Positions 11,443-22,651 of a DNA stretch of 64,000 nucleotides are shown here, piece after piece. The notes beneath the pieces were generated by a model that had not been told where the DNA came from, made no database searches, and worked only from the letters and a program-made list of their open reading frames with translations. The DNA is taken from the NCBI GenBank assembly GCA_015698045.1, contig BLAL01000160.1:62001-126000 (forward strand), read 5' to 3'. The stretch's first letter is position 1; each line of letters opens with the position of its first letter. This DNA is from Rhizophagus clarus. Its lineage: Eukaryota > Glomeromycota > Glomeromycetes > Glomerales > Glomeraceae. Both the position numbers and the translations under genes were made by a program.

Positions 11443-12486
11443 TTTTAGATTGACGATAATATTTTTGAATTTTTTTTACAATTAATATTTCATATATTTT
11501 ATATGAATATTTATTTATATTTCATTCTTTCCTTTTATAATACTCCGAAAAACCTTCCACTCCTGTATTGCTTTGTAATGTACATATAGCTTATTTTAGT
11601 TAATTATCTCTAGCATACTTATTTAAGTAGAAAACAAAATACTCTTTCATTCATGTAGTCCACGTGATCATTTCTTGGTCATCATAGCATCATAATTTCA
11701 ATTATTTATTATGATATAAATAAATTATTATAAACGTTTACGATTTTTTTGTTGATAATAAACATGTTAGTAACTGTAATATAAGAATTATATGAATATC
11801 TATTAATAATTGATTTTATAAGATTGATACTTAGTAGTGTATATTATCTAATACAAGGAATTTATATAAATTATAATACCAAATTTTATATAAATTCTGC
11901 ATTAAAAAGTTTTGGGCAGGCTTACAAAAAATGCCATATGTTACTTAACACCAAAAAGTATAGAGATACTATTAAAAATATGCAAGTTTTATGGCATTTA
12001 AACAACATATTGTAAAATAATAATGGTTTAAAAACACAGTGTATATAATTAAAGCTAGAGTAAAATGGAGAACATCCTTATATTATCATATTGCCAATCA
12101 TTTTTCCAATTATTTTCAATCACTTATTCAATATTATTTTATAAAAAAAACATTAAATAATATATAATTTAATAATATTTATAAGAATTCATTTCATAAT
12201 AACTTTTTAATTATCTAAAATTTTTTATAATTATTTTTGATGCTAATTTTTGAATACTTAAATAATATATTTTCAAAGTTTCAAAGTTTTATTTAAAACT
12301 CTGTAGCTTTATTTAAAGCTTTAAAATCAAATTAGTAGATGATCATCAATATATATATAAATTATTGAAAATTTTAGTTTAAAACTAACTTTTGTATTAC
12401 ATTTTTTTTTTTAATATAATTTTTTTTATTATATTTTAAACAATTCAAATTATTAAATAAATTAATTATTTATAGTTTGTATATAT
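11443..12486. other. 3' region of kinase and A/T-rich spacer
   Basis: After the kinase stop there are A/T-rich sequences with several AATAAA-like words. A 63-codon plus frame around 11824-12015 has no recognisable domain and probably occurs by chance or is old transposon debris. I see nothing else here. Confidence 0.4.
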
Positions 12487-12638
12487 AAGGTCTTTGCAAT
12501 AAAAAGGTACAAAATTCAAAAAAAGTAAAAATTTAATTAATATTAAATTTACACTTATTTTAGTATAAAAAACATTAGCATATAAAATAAATTTAAAAAT
12601 TTTTTTGAGTTTTGTATCTTTTCATTGCAAAGATTCCA
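12487..12638. mobile_element. 157-bp-type TA MITE, copy 1 (diverged)
   Basis: Terminal inverted repeats begin AAGGTCTTTGCAATAAAAAG and end in the complement (CATTGCAAAGATTCCA). The core TTAATATTAAATTTACACTT and TTTTAGTATAAAAAACAT is the same as in the copies at 16628 and 33279. This is the most degraded of the three copies, with several TIR mismatches. The elements are flanked by TA, as expected for Tc1/mariner-pogo type non-autonomous elements. Confidence 0.85.
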
Positions 12639-12692
12639 TATGTTTATAATTTCAAATAAAACTTTAAAATTAATATAATAATACATATTATT

Positions 12693-12901
12693 GGTCAGTC
12701 TATTAGGATCATGCTGATTTTGATTGACCGATATTTTTTGTTGATGGCTAAATAATTGATATTTTTGATGATGGCTAAATATTAATGGCTAAATATTAGA
12801 TATATTGGCAATTACATATATATTTTAATAGATTTTCAAAATTTAATTATACTTTTATAAACTATTAGTATAATAGTAGCATGATCTTGTCTGACTGACA
12901 C
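12693..12901. mobile_element. small TIR element or inverted repeat (about 210 bp)
   Basis: The left end GGTCAGTCTATTAGGATCAT has an inverted partner at the right end (ATGATCTTGTCTGACTGACA). The interior repeats TGATGGCTAAAT several times. No clear target duplication. Probably a degraded MITE. Confidence 0.45.
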
Positions 12902-13142
12902 AATAACCTAGTTATTGGTTATGGTGAATAAAATATCATGTTACCCCAAATTGTTTATATACTGTTACACCTCAATATAACAAAGTTAATGTCTAAGCCA
13001 ATCAGACCTTTGTTATAAAAAATTTGTTAACACTATAATAAATTATTTGGTATTAGTATAGCGAATTATTTAGTATAAAGGCAAGATCATGTAATTTGCT
13101 AATCTAATCAAATAATCTAAATATTTAAACTAGAAAAAAAAT

Positions 13143-13372
13143 TGTTTTTTTTTTGTAATGTTGCCAAATAAAAAGTATGATCAGACTTTTTGAATTAAGG
13201 TAAAGAAGAATTGGAAAAATTATTTTTTTTTTATTTAATTAATTATTTTTTTTCTTTTTGTAATGTTGCCAGACGAAAAGCATGACTGAACTTTTGGAAT
13301 TAAGATAAGAAAGAGTTGGAAAAGTGTTTTTTATTTTTAATTAATTAATTATTTCTTTTTTTTTCTTTTTTG
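13143..13372. repeat. tandem duplication, about 114-bp unit
   Basis: Two adjacent units share TTTTTGTAATGTTGCCA, then a GAATTAAG block and GTTGGAAAA, and end in T-rich runs with TTAATTAATTA. No coding content. The TTTTTGTAAT-GCCAGA start recalls the exon-like units in the arrays near 50.6 and 54.6 kb, but similarity is limited to that word. Confidence 0.6.
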
Positions 13373-15268
13373 TACATAATATACTAAGTGTTGAGTTTAA
13401 TTATCAAACAAATTATAAAAATAACCTGAATAAGGAATTAAAATTTCATAATATGAAGATAAGTATGAAATTAATTTGTAGTGTCTGAAAATAAATATAT
13501 CAAAAAAAAAAGCAAATAAAATAGAAATGCTAATAAAAAATTAGTTAAAGATAGAATCTAATATTAAGATGAAATTTTGATATCTTATTATAGAATAATA
13601 TATGGCTTTTGATTTCAACATAATACAATAAATATTAAAAGTAATTAAAGAAATATTAAATTTGAATTAAAATCAAATAATTCTAAAAAGGTTTGAATTG
13701 TTATAAATATTATCAATTATTTTTTGATATCACAATTGTTGATGATGATAATATGTTGGAAAAAATAAATTATTAATGGCTTGTCAGAATAGTATTTATG
13801 TTTTTTCAGTCAAAATTTAATCTAAGAATAAAATATTTAATTATTTCAAATTATTAGCATGTTTGAAATAGTTTTTTTGTAAAATCTTTAATAAGGGAAT
13901 AGAATCTTTTGATACAAATTTGGAGATAGAAGAATTAAAATTAAAAGTGATATTATTAGATTTATATAATCTAATTGATTAAACTAAAAATTATTTTTAT
14001 ATAAATCAAAAAAATAATTGGATAAATAATATAAAAGAAAATAGGAAAATCAATTTTGATATTAAAGTTTTTGTAATCGTAAAAATATAATTTAACCTAA
14101 AAGATTATTTGAATTAATTTAAATAATAAAATTCATAATTTTCAATTGTAAATTATTATTAAAAATAGTGATAAAATTAAATATTAATAAAGAAATTAAA
14201 ATATTAGAAGCAGTAATAAGAAATTTTATTTTATATTTAAAGAAATAAAATATCGCATTCATTAATTTTTTGAGAATGATTTCAGAAATTATTTTTGTTT
14301 GAGATTAGAATCTAATACATGAGATAATAACTATGTTGAAAATACATATTAAATGTTTATCTGTAATCAGTTTATACAAAAATTTTAAAGCTATATTTTT
14401 GATTTTTACATTGATTTTTTTAATAGTATTTTTATAAAAATTATTAACATTAAAAAGTACTTTTAGAATATAAATTAATTTGAAGTTAGAAATTAGAGTA
14501 ATCTGAATTTTAGAGGAATTAAATTTAAGTATTTTAGTAGAAGAAAGTAGATTGTAAAGTCATTATAGCATATTTGAGTTAGATCGTCAAAGTAAGAAAA
14601 CAGATTTCTCTTTATTGATTTAAATATCATTTAAATTATAAAAATTATCCATGATTTTCAGAATAGCTTTCATATTGTTTTTATAGAATATAATCCATTA
14701 AGTATTATTTATAAATACTATAATCAGAATATTATATTGTATGGTAGTTAGAAAATGATGTATATTTATAAAAATTTATAATAAAAGATTATAGCCTAAA
14801 TTTGACTTAATGATAGTAGAAATCAAAAGGTCATAATAAATTGTCTATAATAGTGAATAGATAACTTCACTTTAATTGATTCCTATAAGTATTTTATAAG
14901 GCTTAATATTCCCAAAAGTTATAATAACCTTATTAGTATAATTCTTAAATAGTTGAAGTATTAAATTAATAAATTTTTAAAGTATTTTAAATTTCTGTAA
15001 AACTTTGAAAAGCATATTAATATTAATCTGATTGTATACTTTTTCTATATCTTGAAATAAAAGCCATAATTCATGATTGTTTTCTTTGACATCTTGTATA
15101 ATTTTATTAATTATTTTTATAAGTTTAAAAGTAGATTTTTGCAGAAGGGTTGCGAATTGTAGAAATTTCAAAATATTATAATTGTTCATCAAAATAGAGC
15201 TTAAATGAGCATTTAATATTTTGACTAAAAGTTTTTAAGAAGTTTCTAATAGAATAATTACTATATAT

Positions 15269-15960
15269 CACGGGCCACAGTACCCTCCTCAAAAAATTTG
15301 CTAGAATTTTAAAGTACCCGGGTACTTTACATAGAAAATTCCAATTTAAAGCTTAAAATTTTGTAAAATATCTGAGATATAATACTAGGTTTATATATAA
15401 TATACAGTATATTCCAGATATATAAAAACGCTAAAACAGTCAGTTTTGGTATTTTTTTTGCATTTTTATATATATAAAAATGCTGGAACAATCAGTTTTG
15501 GCATTTTTTTTTACTTTACATATAAAAAATGCCGGAACAGTCAGTTTCAGCATTTTTTTTTGCATTTTTATATATATAAAAATGCCGGAATAATCAGTTT
15601 CAGCATTTTTTTTTATTTTACATATAAAAAATGCCAGAACAGTCAGTTTTGGCATTTTTTTGCGTTTTTATATATATATAAATGCCAGAACAATCAGTTT
15701 CAGCATTTTTTTTATTTTACATATAAAAAACGCTAGAACAGTCAGTTTTGGTATTTTTTTACTTTACATATAAAAACGCTAGAACAGTCAGTTTTGGCGT
15801 TTTATCAATCCAATTAAACCCAGGTATTATACATGGTATGTACCCCAGGTATTTTAAAAATCCTGTACCCCCCATGTATAGTATCCACCTGTGTATAGTA
15901 CCCCCAGGTACAGGCTAAAACCCCAAAATTTGCAAGATACCCAGGATACTGTGGCCTGTG
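15269..15960. mobile_element. 692-bp TIR element inserted in the LINE
   Basis: Ends are inverted repeats: left TATATCACGGGCCACAGTA, right reads in reverse TATATCACAGGCCACAGTAT. GC-richer CCCAGGTA and GTACCC words occur near both ends. The interior is a 50-bp array. Flanks carry TATAT on both sides, so the target duplication (about 4-5 bp) cannot be fixed in this A/T context. It has no coding capacity. Superfamily undetermined. Confidence 0.75.
15430..15800. repeat. 50-bp tandem array inside the 692-bp element
   Basis: Eight units spaced 47-54 bp apart, each with CAGTCAGTTTTGGCATTTTT or a variant (CAATCAGTTTCAGCATTT), followed by an A/T segment and AAAAATGCCGGAA. Within a unit GGCATTTTT and AAAAATGCC form inverted words, so each unit can fold on itself. 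The open frames across it are low-complexity by-products. Confidence 0.8.
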
Positions 15961-16289
15961 ATATACGGTAGTCTTGTATTCATTAAATCTGAAAAATAAG
16001 GTTTGGATTTAACAATCAAAAAAAATGATAGTTTTTTTCATTGTAATAAGAAATTTTATAATATATATATATATATATATTTATATATATTTTATAAAAT
16101 ACTAATAAAATTAATTTACTTGAATGTTAAAATGTTTAGTTTTATTATTTTATTAAATATATTTGAAAAGCCTAAAGTTCTTTTATTAGGTAATGTTTTA
16201 ATAAATATATTCAACTTTTCTATTGTAAGAAGATTTAATAAATTTTTGTAGATACTTGTATCAATATTTAATGATGAGTTTTATTGTAT

Positions 16290-17673
16290 AAATTTATTAC
16301 TGAATTTACATAATCTATTATATTTTAAATTTGTTGATAATTAAGACTTAAAATAGCATCTGCATTATAAAAAACCTGTTTAATTTTCTCTAGTCCTAAT
16401 ATATTAAATAATTTATATAATTTTCTAGCTTTAAGGATTTTTTAACACAAATTCATACCTGTTATTTTAGGTAAAAGTTGTTTAATTTCTTGATATACTA
16501 TAGATGTTGCAGTTTTTTTCTTAACTCTATTAATAACAAGATTATCAATTCTTTTGTTGTATTTTCTATAAAGTAATAATAATATAAAATTGCTTCTTGA
16601 TTAAGCTTATTAGCTTTCTTGAACATATGGGGTCTTTGCAATAGAAAGGTACGAAACTTAAAAAAAAATAAAAATTTAATTAATATTAAATTTACACTTA
16701 TTTTAGTATAAAAAACATAATTAGTATATAAAATAAATTTAAAAATTTTTTTGAGTTTCGTACCTTTCTATTGCAAAGACCCCATATAAGCTATATTTTA
16801 TGTGATATTTGAAAATAGATCCTATTTTTCTAAAGTTTGATCTGATATAGATGTATGTGTAAGTAATGATAATTATTGTTTTAACTCCTATTTCACAATT
16901 ATATTTTTATCTAATTTCATTATACAAATCAGATTGAAATTTCTTCATGTCACATGACTCTGATCATAAAAAATCTTTATGGTTTTTAAGATTACATATT
17001 AATTTGGATGCATTAACTTGCAGTTACTTTAATAAGACACAAGATGCAAATTTTATGCTTTCAGAACTAGTCTCATAAAATTGTGATAAGTTTTGCTCGT
17101 CTTGCTCTAAAATTAATATACTTGTAATCTCTAAAATTTTAGTTACATCCTAAGAAATTATGAATGCCTTTTGATCTCTCTGTTTCTTTTTCTACCTCCA
17201 CTCTTTAATCTTATTACTAATGCTTTTCTTATACACATTATCCAAGAAATTGACCATTTTCTTGTTATTATCAAAATCACTAGATGCTCATCTACTTTAT
17301 TATTGAGTTGGTCTATTACAGAATTAGGTACATTAACAGTTAGTATTATCACCACTGGCATTACTTCTTTATCATTTTATATCTGGTCAAGTGGCAATAC
17401 CATCCCTTTCACTACTAAACTCTGTTCTAATAATGCAAGTCTAGCTTTAAGCTCTCTGATTCTAGATTTAAGTTTAGCATTCTCAGTATTATGTCTTGTA
17501 TTCTCTTCAATAATTTGCTTCAACCTTATATTCTCAGCCTTAATTTCAGCAAATTTTAGAAACTTCTCTTTAAGTTTGGGAATCTTAGCATTCTTCTTCT
17601 TAAGTTTGGCAATCTCAATTAAGAGCTTAGCATTTAATTTTCTCAATGAATCAATAGATTGCATATTTGACAA
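16290..17673 (-). pseudogene. decayed coiled-coil protein of a Rhizophagus repeated family
   Basis: The minus frame 17377-17673 starts MSNMQSIDSLRKLNAKLL and continues as a Lys/Glu/Leu heptad coiled coil (LKEKFLKFAEIKAENIRLK). After a frameshift come SVIDQLNNK (near 17310) and NFLDNVYKKSISNKIKE (near 17210). Further down, beyond an inserted MITE, ELRKKTATSIVYQEIKQLLP and ILKARKLYKLFNILGLEKIK (16360-16480) match the C-terminal module of the same family as I know it from this lineage. Order of modules is preserved, so it was one gene. Frameshifts, stops (one before KILKARK) and the MITE at 16628 show it is dead. Confidence 0.7.
16628..16784. mobile_element. 157-bp TA MITE, copy 2
   Basis: Best-preserved copy. 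TIR TGGGGTCTTTGCAATAGAAA is repeated inverted at the right end (TTTCTATTGCAAAGACCCCA), and the inverted match extends over about 35 bp. TA lies directly outside both ends. It interrupts the decayed coiled-coil gene. Confidence 0.92.
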
Positions 17674-18111
17674 TAACTTTTATATAAGATGGAATAAATC
17701 AAAAGTTCATTAGCATAGTTAGCATAAATAAAAATAAACTGTGACAAAATGTCATGATTAGAATTACTGATTTATTAATATAAAAAAAATAAATTACATT
17801 ATTCAATGATTATATAGACTTGTTACAAAGTAAAACAGCGTTTATATACTAATGCTTACAGATCACATAACCAGTGTTTTGTTCATGTAAACTATCTATA
17901 TACTAATACATCTCAACATTAACTCTAATCTGATTTCATTTGTCCCCAACATATTCTGATTAAAATAAATGGTCATCAATTATACTTATAAGATATATGG
18001 TGTCAAAGTATCAGAGTAAATAAATAATATTAACCTTACCAATTTTTATTTTTTGTATACATTGTAATTCTAATAAGATCTATATGAAAAAATGATTAGT
18101 TTGCAAGTCTT
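17674..18111. other. spacer without recognisable feature
   Basis: A/T-rich stretch upstream of the coiled-coil pseudogene start. No gene, TIR or repeat that I can support. Confidence 0.4.
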
Positions 18112-18122
18112 AAAATCATTTT

Positions 18123-20671
18123 CTGATAGGAAAAACTCTTCCTGCAGATCTGTAAAACCAATTTTTTGTAAAAAAAAAAATTTTATTTTTCAATATGAAA
18201 AAAGGATTTCTACTAACAAAACCAGTCAAGAAAGTAGTGTTCAGACCCAGTTTGTTAATGGATAAACCAGATCCATCCATTAGAAAAAATTCATTTTGGA
18301 TTAATATCGGTTAATGAATTTTCAATCCAGTTTTTTATTGGGTTCAATCTGGATTAACCGATATTTTAGCAGGTGAATAACAGATGAGTAACAGGTGGAT
18401 AGCGGATTAATAATGGGTGAATAACTGTTTACATAAATTTTTATTATTGTATTTATATAAGATATATGTTTTATTGTACTATTAAAATAATTACATTAAT
18501 ATAAAACTTCTTACTGATTTTTGTTATGAAACAATGATTAATCTGTTAACCTGTTGCAAATCTGGATCAAACAGAAGCTATCCAGTATCTGATACCTTTA
18601 TCAGATCTAACTGGTTAAATCCGTTAGTTAATTTTATATCTGAATGATAACTGTTAACCTAAACATCAAACCAGATACCCGATAATAACAGATATCTATT
18701 TCTATCTGTTATTAACAGTTTACAGGTCTGAACACTACAAGAAAGTAGAAAAACTGGACTTGTCACTTTTGGTTACTATAAACTATGACTTAAAGAGTTC
18801 TATTTCTGATCAATTTTATGATATTATTATAAACTTTCTATCAGACCTTGTTACTAAGAACTCACTTTTTTTCAACTCCATAATATTTTCAAATCTAAGT
18901 GAAGCTGAAGTGTTTTTTGACAAATATAAGGATAAACAAGTCCCTGGTAGTAAGTTGATAGAGAAAGTAGATACTGATGACTGCTACCTTCAAATTGCTT
19001 GCTTTTTGGCTTGCATTCTCAATACTTTTCTCTTGGACGATGAACTCATGGAAATATTGTTTCTGGATTTTAAAATTCACTGAGAATTAGAAAATTACAA
19101 TACACAATATCCAGATATGAAAAATTTAGGGGATCTTATGTACCAATCAGATATGTCAATCAATATTAATGAGATTGATGAAGATTTAAAAGGATTATTG
19201 AACGATAAGTCAGGCGCCACACCCCCACGCAATAACATACCTTTACCTGTTACGTTCTTAACCAAATCTCAGAAAAGGAATGTTAAAAAGAAGGCCCATA
19301 AGAAGAAAAAAAAATGTTGCAATTACAAACTCCTTCTGGTCTAGATGAACAAGTAGTACCCACTTTTAGTGCAGAATTTTTTGAGTATACACTCTCTAGA
19401 CCTTCTGGTTCAAAGACAATTACTTTTAATCAAAATTTGTTTTTTCAATCTTCTATACCCTTTAAGCAGTTAAAACAAAATTCTAAACTACAATCAACGC
19501 TTATTAATAATAGAAAGAAATTAAAACTGAAAGAGACAGACAACTTTTTTAAGAATGGAAATATTATCATTACCAGATATTATTCTCAAGGAGACAAACA
19601 AGCACAATTATTAAATCTTGTAGTGTATGATATTCTGGTGAAATGGAATAATTACACCCTTTTAGCCAATTTAGGATGATGGGAAAAGGTCATTTCAGTC
19701 AGCATAAGGATGCACAAAAAGTATCTATCTGCGAGAGTTTAACTGATTCCTGACTATAAGTACTTGAAATGCTATAATAGAGGGGACTGGACTGTCAACT
19801 TGGAAGGAATTCCTGTTCAATGATTCCCTACTTCCTGAAGTCTCTCAGAAAGAAAACAGCATGAGAAATTCCAAGCTGTTATATACAATATTCCAGAAGA
19901 TATAACAGATGCTTCCTTATTTCCAAATGGATGTTCACACCAGTTTTTATTGGATAGTGATATAAAATCATTTAAAATAGTTAAAGAAGTTGATGGGTCT
20001 AGAAAGATGATAGGTTATTTTGACATCTGGGATCATGTTTCCACTCACATTAACAACTCTCAGTTTTGGAATAATATACAAATCTCTTAGTGCTGTTATT
20101 CCACTCCAACTTCAAGAATCTCCATAAATCTGCTAAAATTGGTAATGCAAACAAGTTCTCAAGGACACTTCCTGGATTTAACTTTTCTTTTTCAGGTTTT
20201 AATACTAACAACCAAAAGAATGATCAACATAAAGCTCCTAAATCTGATCATTCTATCAAGAAGATCAATCAATCAAGAAAGGTCCAGTCTAGCAAGTCAG
20301 ATGTAAAACATTTAATAGCTGGCTGAAGGCATTGTTAGAACATTATATTTAGTTTAGTTAGGAGGTTTAGATAGATGATTTCACACTAACTTCTTGTCAT
20401 GCTTTGCATTTACTTTATGTAATGTTTTTTGTTTTATTAGATCGTAGAATTTTTCTTTTTATTTTTTTTTGTTTCCCTTATTCCTTGAACAATTCTATAA
20501 CTAGACTTCCTATTACATTAAAGAGAATAGGCTAGGGGTATAGTAATCATGAGATATATCTGTGACCCTAGGCTGGGGAACGGGTAGGCTTTATTTTCCT
20601 GATCTTTTGTACACTTATCTATCTTTTTTCAGCAAATAAAAGCACTTCTTTTGACAAAAAAAAAAAAAAAC
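18123..20671 (+). mobile_element. LINE-like retroposon copy with ORF1-type protein remnants and poly-A tail
   Basis: The insert is bounded by the same 11 bp, AAAATCATTTT, at 18112-18122 and 20672-20682, and ends in a poly-A run just before the right copy, as expected of target-primed LINE insertion. A frame starts at ATG 18195 (MKKGFLLTKPVKK), is cut by a hAT MITE, and resumes at 18746 to a stop at 19081-19083. Further frames (19117-19344, 19314-19679, 20090-20326) carry Lys/Ser-rich and LQTPSGLDEQVVPTF-type segments that recall nucleic-acid binding ORF1/gag-like proteins. The 3' segment GGCTAGGGGTATAGTAATCA to the poly-A is a conserved-looking 3' UTR. No reverse transcriptase is present. Stops and frameshifts make it inactive. 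Confidence 0.6.
18235..18737. mobile_element. 503-bp non-autonomous hAT element (MITE)
   Basis: TIR TAGTGTTCAGACC at the left and GGTCTGAACACTA at the right, flanked by a perfect 8-bp target duplication CAAGAAAG (18227-18234 and 18738-18745), the size typical of hAT. The interior has subterminal repeats GGTTAA, GGATTAA and CAGAT. Removing the element and one duplication restores a continuous reading frame in the host LINE ORF. Confidence 0.93.
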
Positions 20672-20682
20672 AAAATCATTTT

Positions 20683-20937
20683 TTTGTAGATGCACACCGG
20701 CCGAAACGACAGAGAAATAATACTACGGCTGAGTATGACAAAGCTTGTGATCATAAAGGCCACTGATTGGTCAATAAAATCACAAAATTGTTAATTTAAT
20801 GGGTAATATATTAATCATTTAATCAATCATTCTCGCATTGATCGCATTTGAAAAATTAATATGTATTTAGATATAAAAAGGTATATATATCTTATATCTT
20901 ACATTTTACATTTAAAACTAAATTTATATTGTCCAAA
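20683..20937. promoter_or_regulatory. upstream region of hendecad-repeat gene
   Basis: Short spacer between the retroposon and the next gene, with a CCAC-ATTGG-type word (20757-20772) and a TATATATC run about 50 bp before the ATG. No specific site claimed. Confidence 0.35.
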
Positions 20938-21424
20938 ATGTTGGGTCGTTACGCACAAAAAATTATTCAGAAAAGATTTGAAAGTAAAGTAGTATAGTTA
21001 AAAATAAAATTTATTATGTGCTAATCTTTTACTATGTATAATTAAACCAAAATAAAAGCACGGCCGAAGCTAGTTCAGAATCTACGAAAAGTTCCACAAA
21101 TGTCAGTTCAATTATTGGCACTCTAGGCCCGGCTGGTACTGGCGCGCTCTACTGTATATCCAATATGAAGTTAAAAAAACAATGAAGCCTATCAAAGCGA
21201 AAATTGACAATGTTGAGGTAAATAATGTTGAATCAAAGTTCGAAGCGAAAATCGACAATGTTGAATCAAAGCTCAAAGAGAAAATCGACAATGTTGAATC
21301 AAAGTTCGAAGCGAAAATTGATAATGTTGAATCAAAGCTCGAAGCGAAAATCGACAGTGTTGAATCAAAGGTGGCAGCTGAGATTAATAAAGTTGATAAT
21401 GTGGACTATGATAAAATTACTTAA
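20938..21424 (+). CDS. hendecad-repeat coiled-coil protein with mitochondrial-type N terminus (possibly frameshifted)
   Basis: ATG at 20938 opens a basic, amphipathic N terminus MLGRYAQKIIQKRFE that looks like a mitochondrial targeting peptide. An intron of about 70-90 bp follows (GTAAAG near 20984; acceptor near 21069). The next exon reads SSESTKSSTNVSSIIG, then a Gly-rich hydrophobic stretch (TLGPAGTGAL). After a one-base frame change near 21155-21165 the frame continues QYEVKKTMKPIKAK and five to six 11-residue repeats KIDNVESKFEA, ending DYDKIT and TAA. Eleven-residue periodicity suggests an amphipathic or right-handed coiled coil. The frame change means this is either a pseudogene, a sequence error, or a mis-drawn intron. 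Membrane anchor plus coiled coil in mitochondria is inference. Confidence 0.55.
21220..21385 (+). repeat. 33-bp coding tandem repeat
   Basis: Five to six copies of AAAATCGACAATGTTGAATC followed by AAAGTTCGAAGCG or a variant, encoding KIDNVESK(F/L)(E/K)(A/E). Because 33 is a multiple of 3, copy number can change without breaking the frame. Confidence 0.85.
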
Positions 21425-22651
21425 TGATCATTCTTTAATATAAGTACATCATCCAATCTAGAAACTTGATAGGATCGGAAGTGACCTTCACAAAGCCTTT
21501 GAAACCTTAGGCTATCTTAGAGCTTCTTTCGATAAATTAAAGAAATGAGTTCATCTCATCTCTTTCTTCTTCTTCCTAGTGCTCTTTCAATTTATCTTTT
21601 ATACTCTATGATTTGCACTACTTTCTAAAATCTTTTTCTGCACTTTGCTACAAATTCTTTTAAATTTTTTTAATTGTAACAAAATTTTAATATAATACTG
21701 TATAAACCAAATAAAAAATTTATTAATTTGCATATAAGTTATATATATATAATTTGAAATTGCATGACTGTCAATAGTAGTTTATTTTCTTGGGAGTTCA
21801 AAGCTCAATATCTAAGGATTCACTTAACTCTTCTGGACGTTTATAAAAAAGCGCTACATTCTTACAAAGCAATCTTACCATTAATCACCATTACAAGGTA
21901 ATCTCTTATTATTATTTAATTACTGGAATTTCATCATGGAACGAAACTTACTAATCAATTCTAGTTTTAGATAAATATTGGGTCCTCTCTGAAAACTAAT
22001 GATAATGAATCTGAGACTGATGATGAAGAAGATTCTACTCTAAACATGTTTATTTTTGCCGATTGTTAACTATATTTTAACAAAGTCTGAATCCTAATTC
22101 GATTTTCCCGCAATCTCTCACATAGCCATATAATATGACTAAGGACTCTCTCTGCCTCGTCTTCATAGACTACCCTCCCGAAAAATATATTTTTTGACGG
22201 GGAATTTTTCTTGGCATTTTTTCGGGACATAATGTCTCGGAAATTTCTTGTCAAAAGTGATCGGCGTGAACGCGAATGTGATTTTTTTATTTGGATCTAT
22301 GCTGACGAAATGTTAGGTTATGAAAGACCGTGATAAAATGTCACAATCAAACTAAGCTTTGCACAGTTGCCGTTCAGATTGTCTTTTTTATCTCGCAAAT
22401 GCAAGTAAACACGAGCATAATATCGATAAAATATGAAGAATTGTGACAGATGCAGAAAAACGATATTTCATGGAGAAACCGTCATTCAAGTTATCGAATC
22501 TTTGACTTAATTACATAAATCATTTTATTAAAATAGCTAGATTATTCTCTCGCAGTAGCAAAGCTACCAGAGAGCATTAATGCATGCGAAAGTAAATACA
22601 AATGTTCGGGACTTTGCCCGTGATACATGACGTCTAGGCTAATATACATGA
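21425..22651. other. spacer with no confident gene
   Basis: Less A/T-rich than the average of the window. A 62-codon minus frame at 22066-22254 (MTRNFRDIMSRKNAKKN) has no recognised domain. The plus text near 21990-22050 encodes an acidic stretch (ETDDEEDS) without a clear start. I cannot support a gene. Confidence 0.35.

Larger units (their letters stand above)
13700..16260 (-). pseudogene. decayed LINE (non-LTR retrotransposon) reverse transcriptase
   Basis: Minus-strand reading, in several frames, recovers ordered RT signatures: TIEKLNIFIKTLPNKRTLGF near 16230 (like the LINE SLPNNKAPGPSG block), MNTRLP then IVIILLETS on either side of the 692-bp insertion, STFKLIKIINKIIQDVKENN with WLLFQDIEKVYNQ (RT box A, equivalent to FQDMSKAFD) near 15050, FGNIKPYKILIGIN and SEVIYSLL (box B, QGxxxSPLL) near 14900, and LNDIQINKEKS-like residues near 14620. 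Stops and frameshifts are numerous, so it is not functional. A DD box typical of catalysis is not readable. The 15269-15960 element sits inside it. Confidence 0.8.

Noticed and set aside
15440..15736. Open frames on both strands with repeating FFLHFYIYKNAG or FICKIKKNAET
   Set aside because: They are translations of the 50-bp tandem array; the same pattern appears on both strands.
15269..15960. CRISPR-like regular spacing of repeats
   Set aside because: The units are whole 50-bp tandem copies without unique spacers, in a eukaryotic TIR element.
17171..17713. 180-codon plus frame rich in Leu/Ser/Phe
   Set aside because: It is the shadow of the minus-strand coiled-coil frame, whose heptad pattern and family signature decide the strand.
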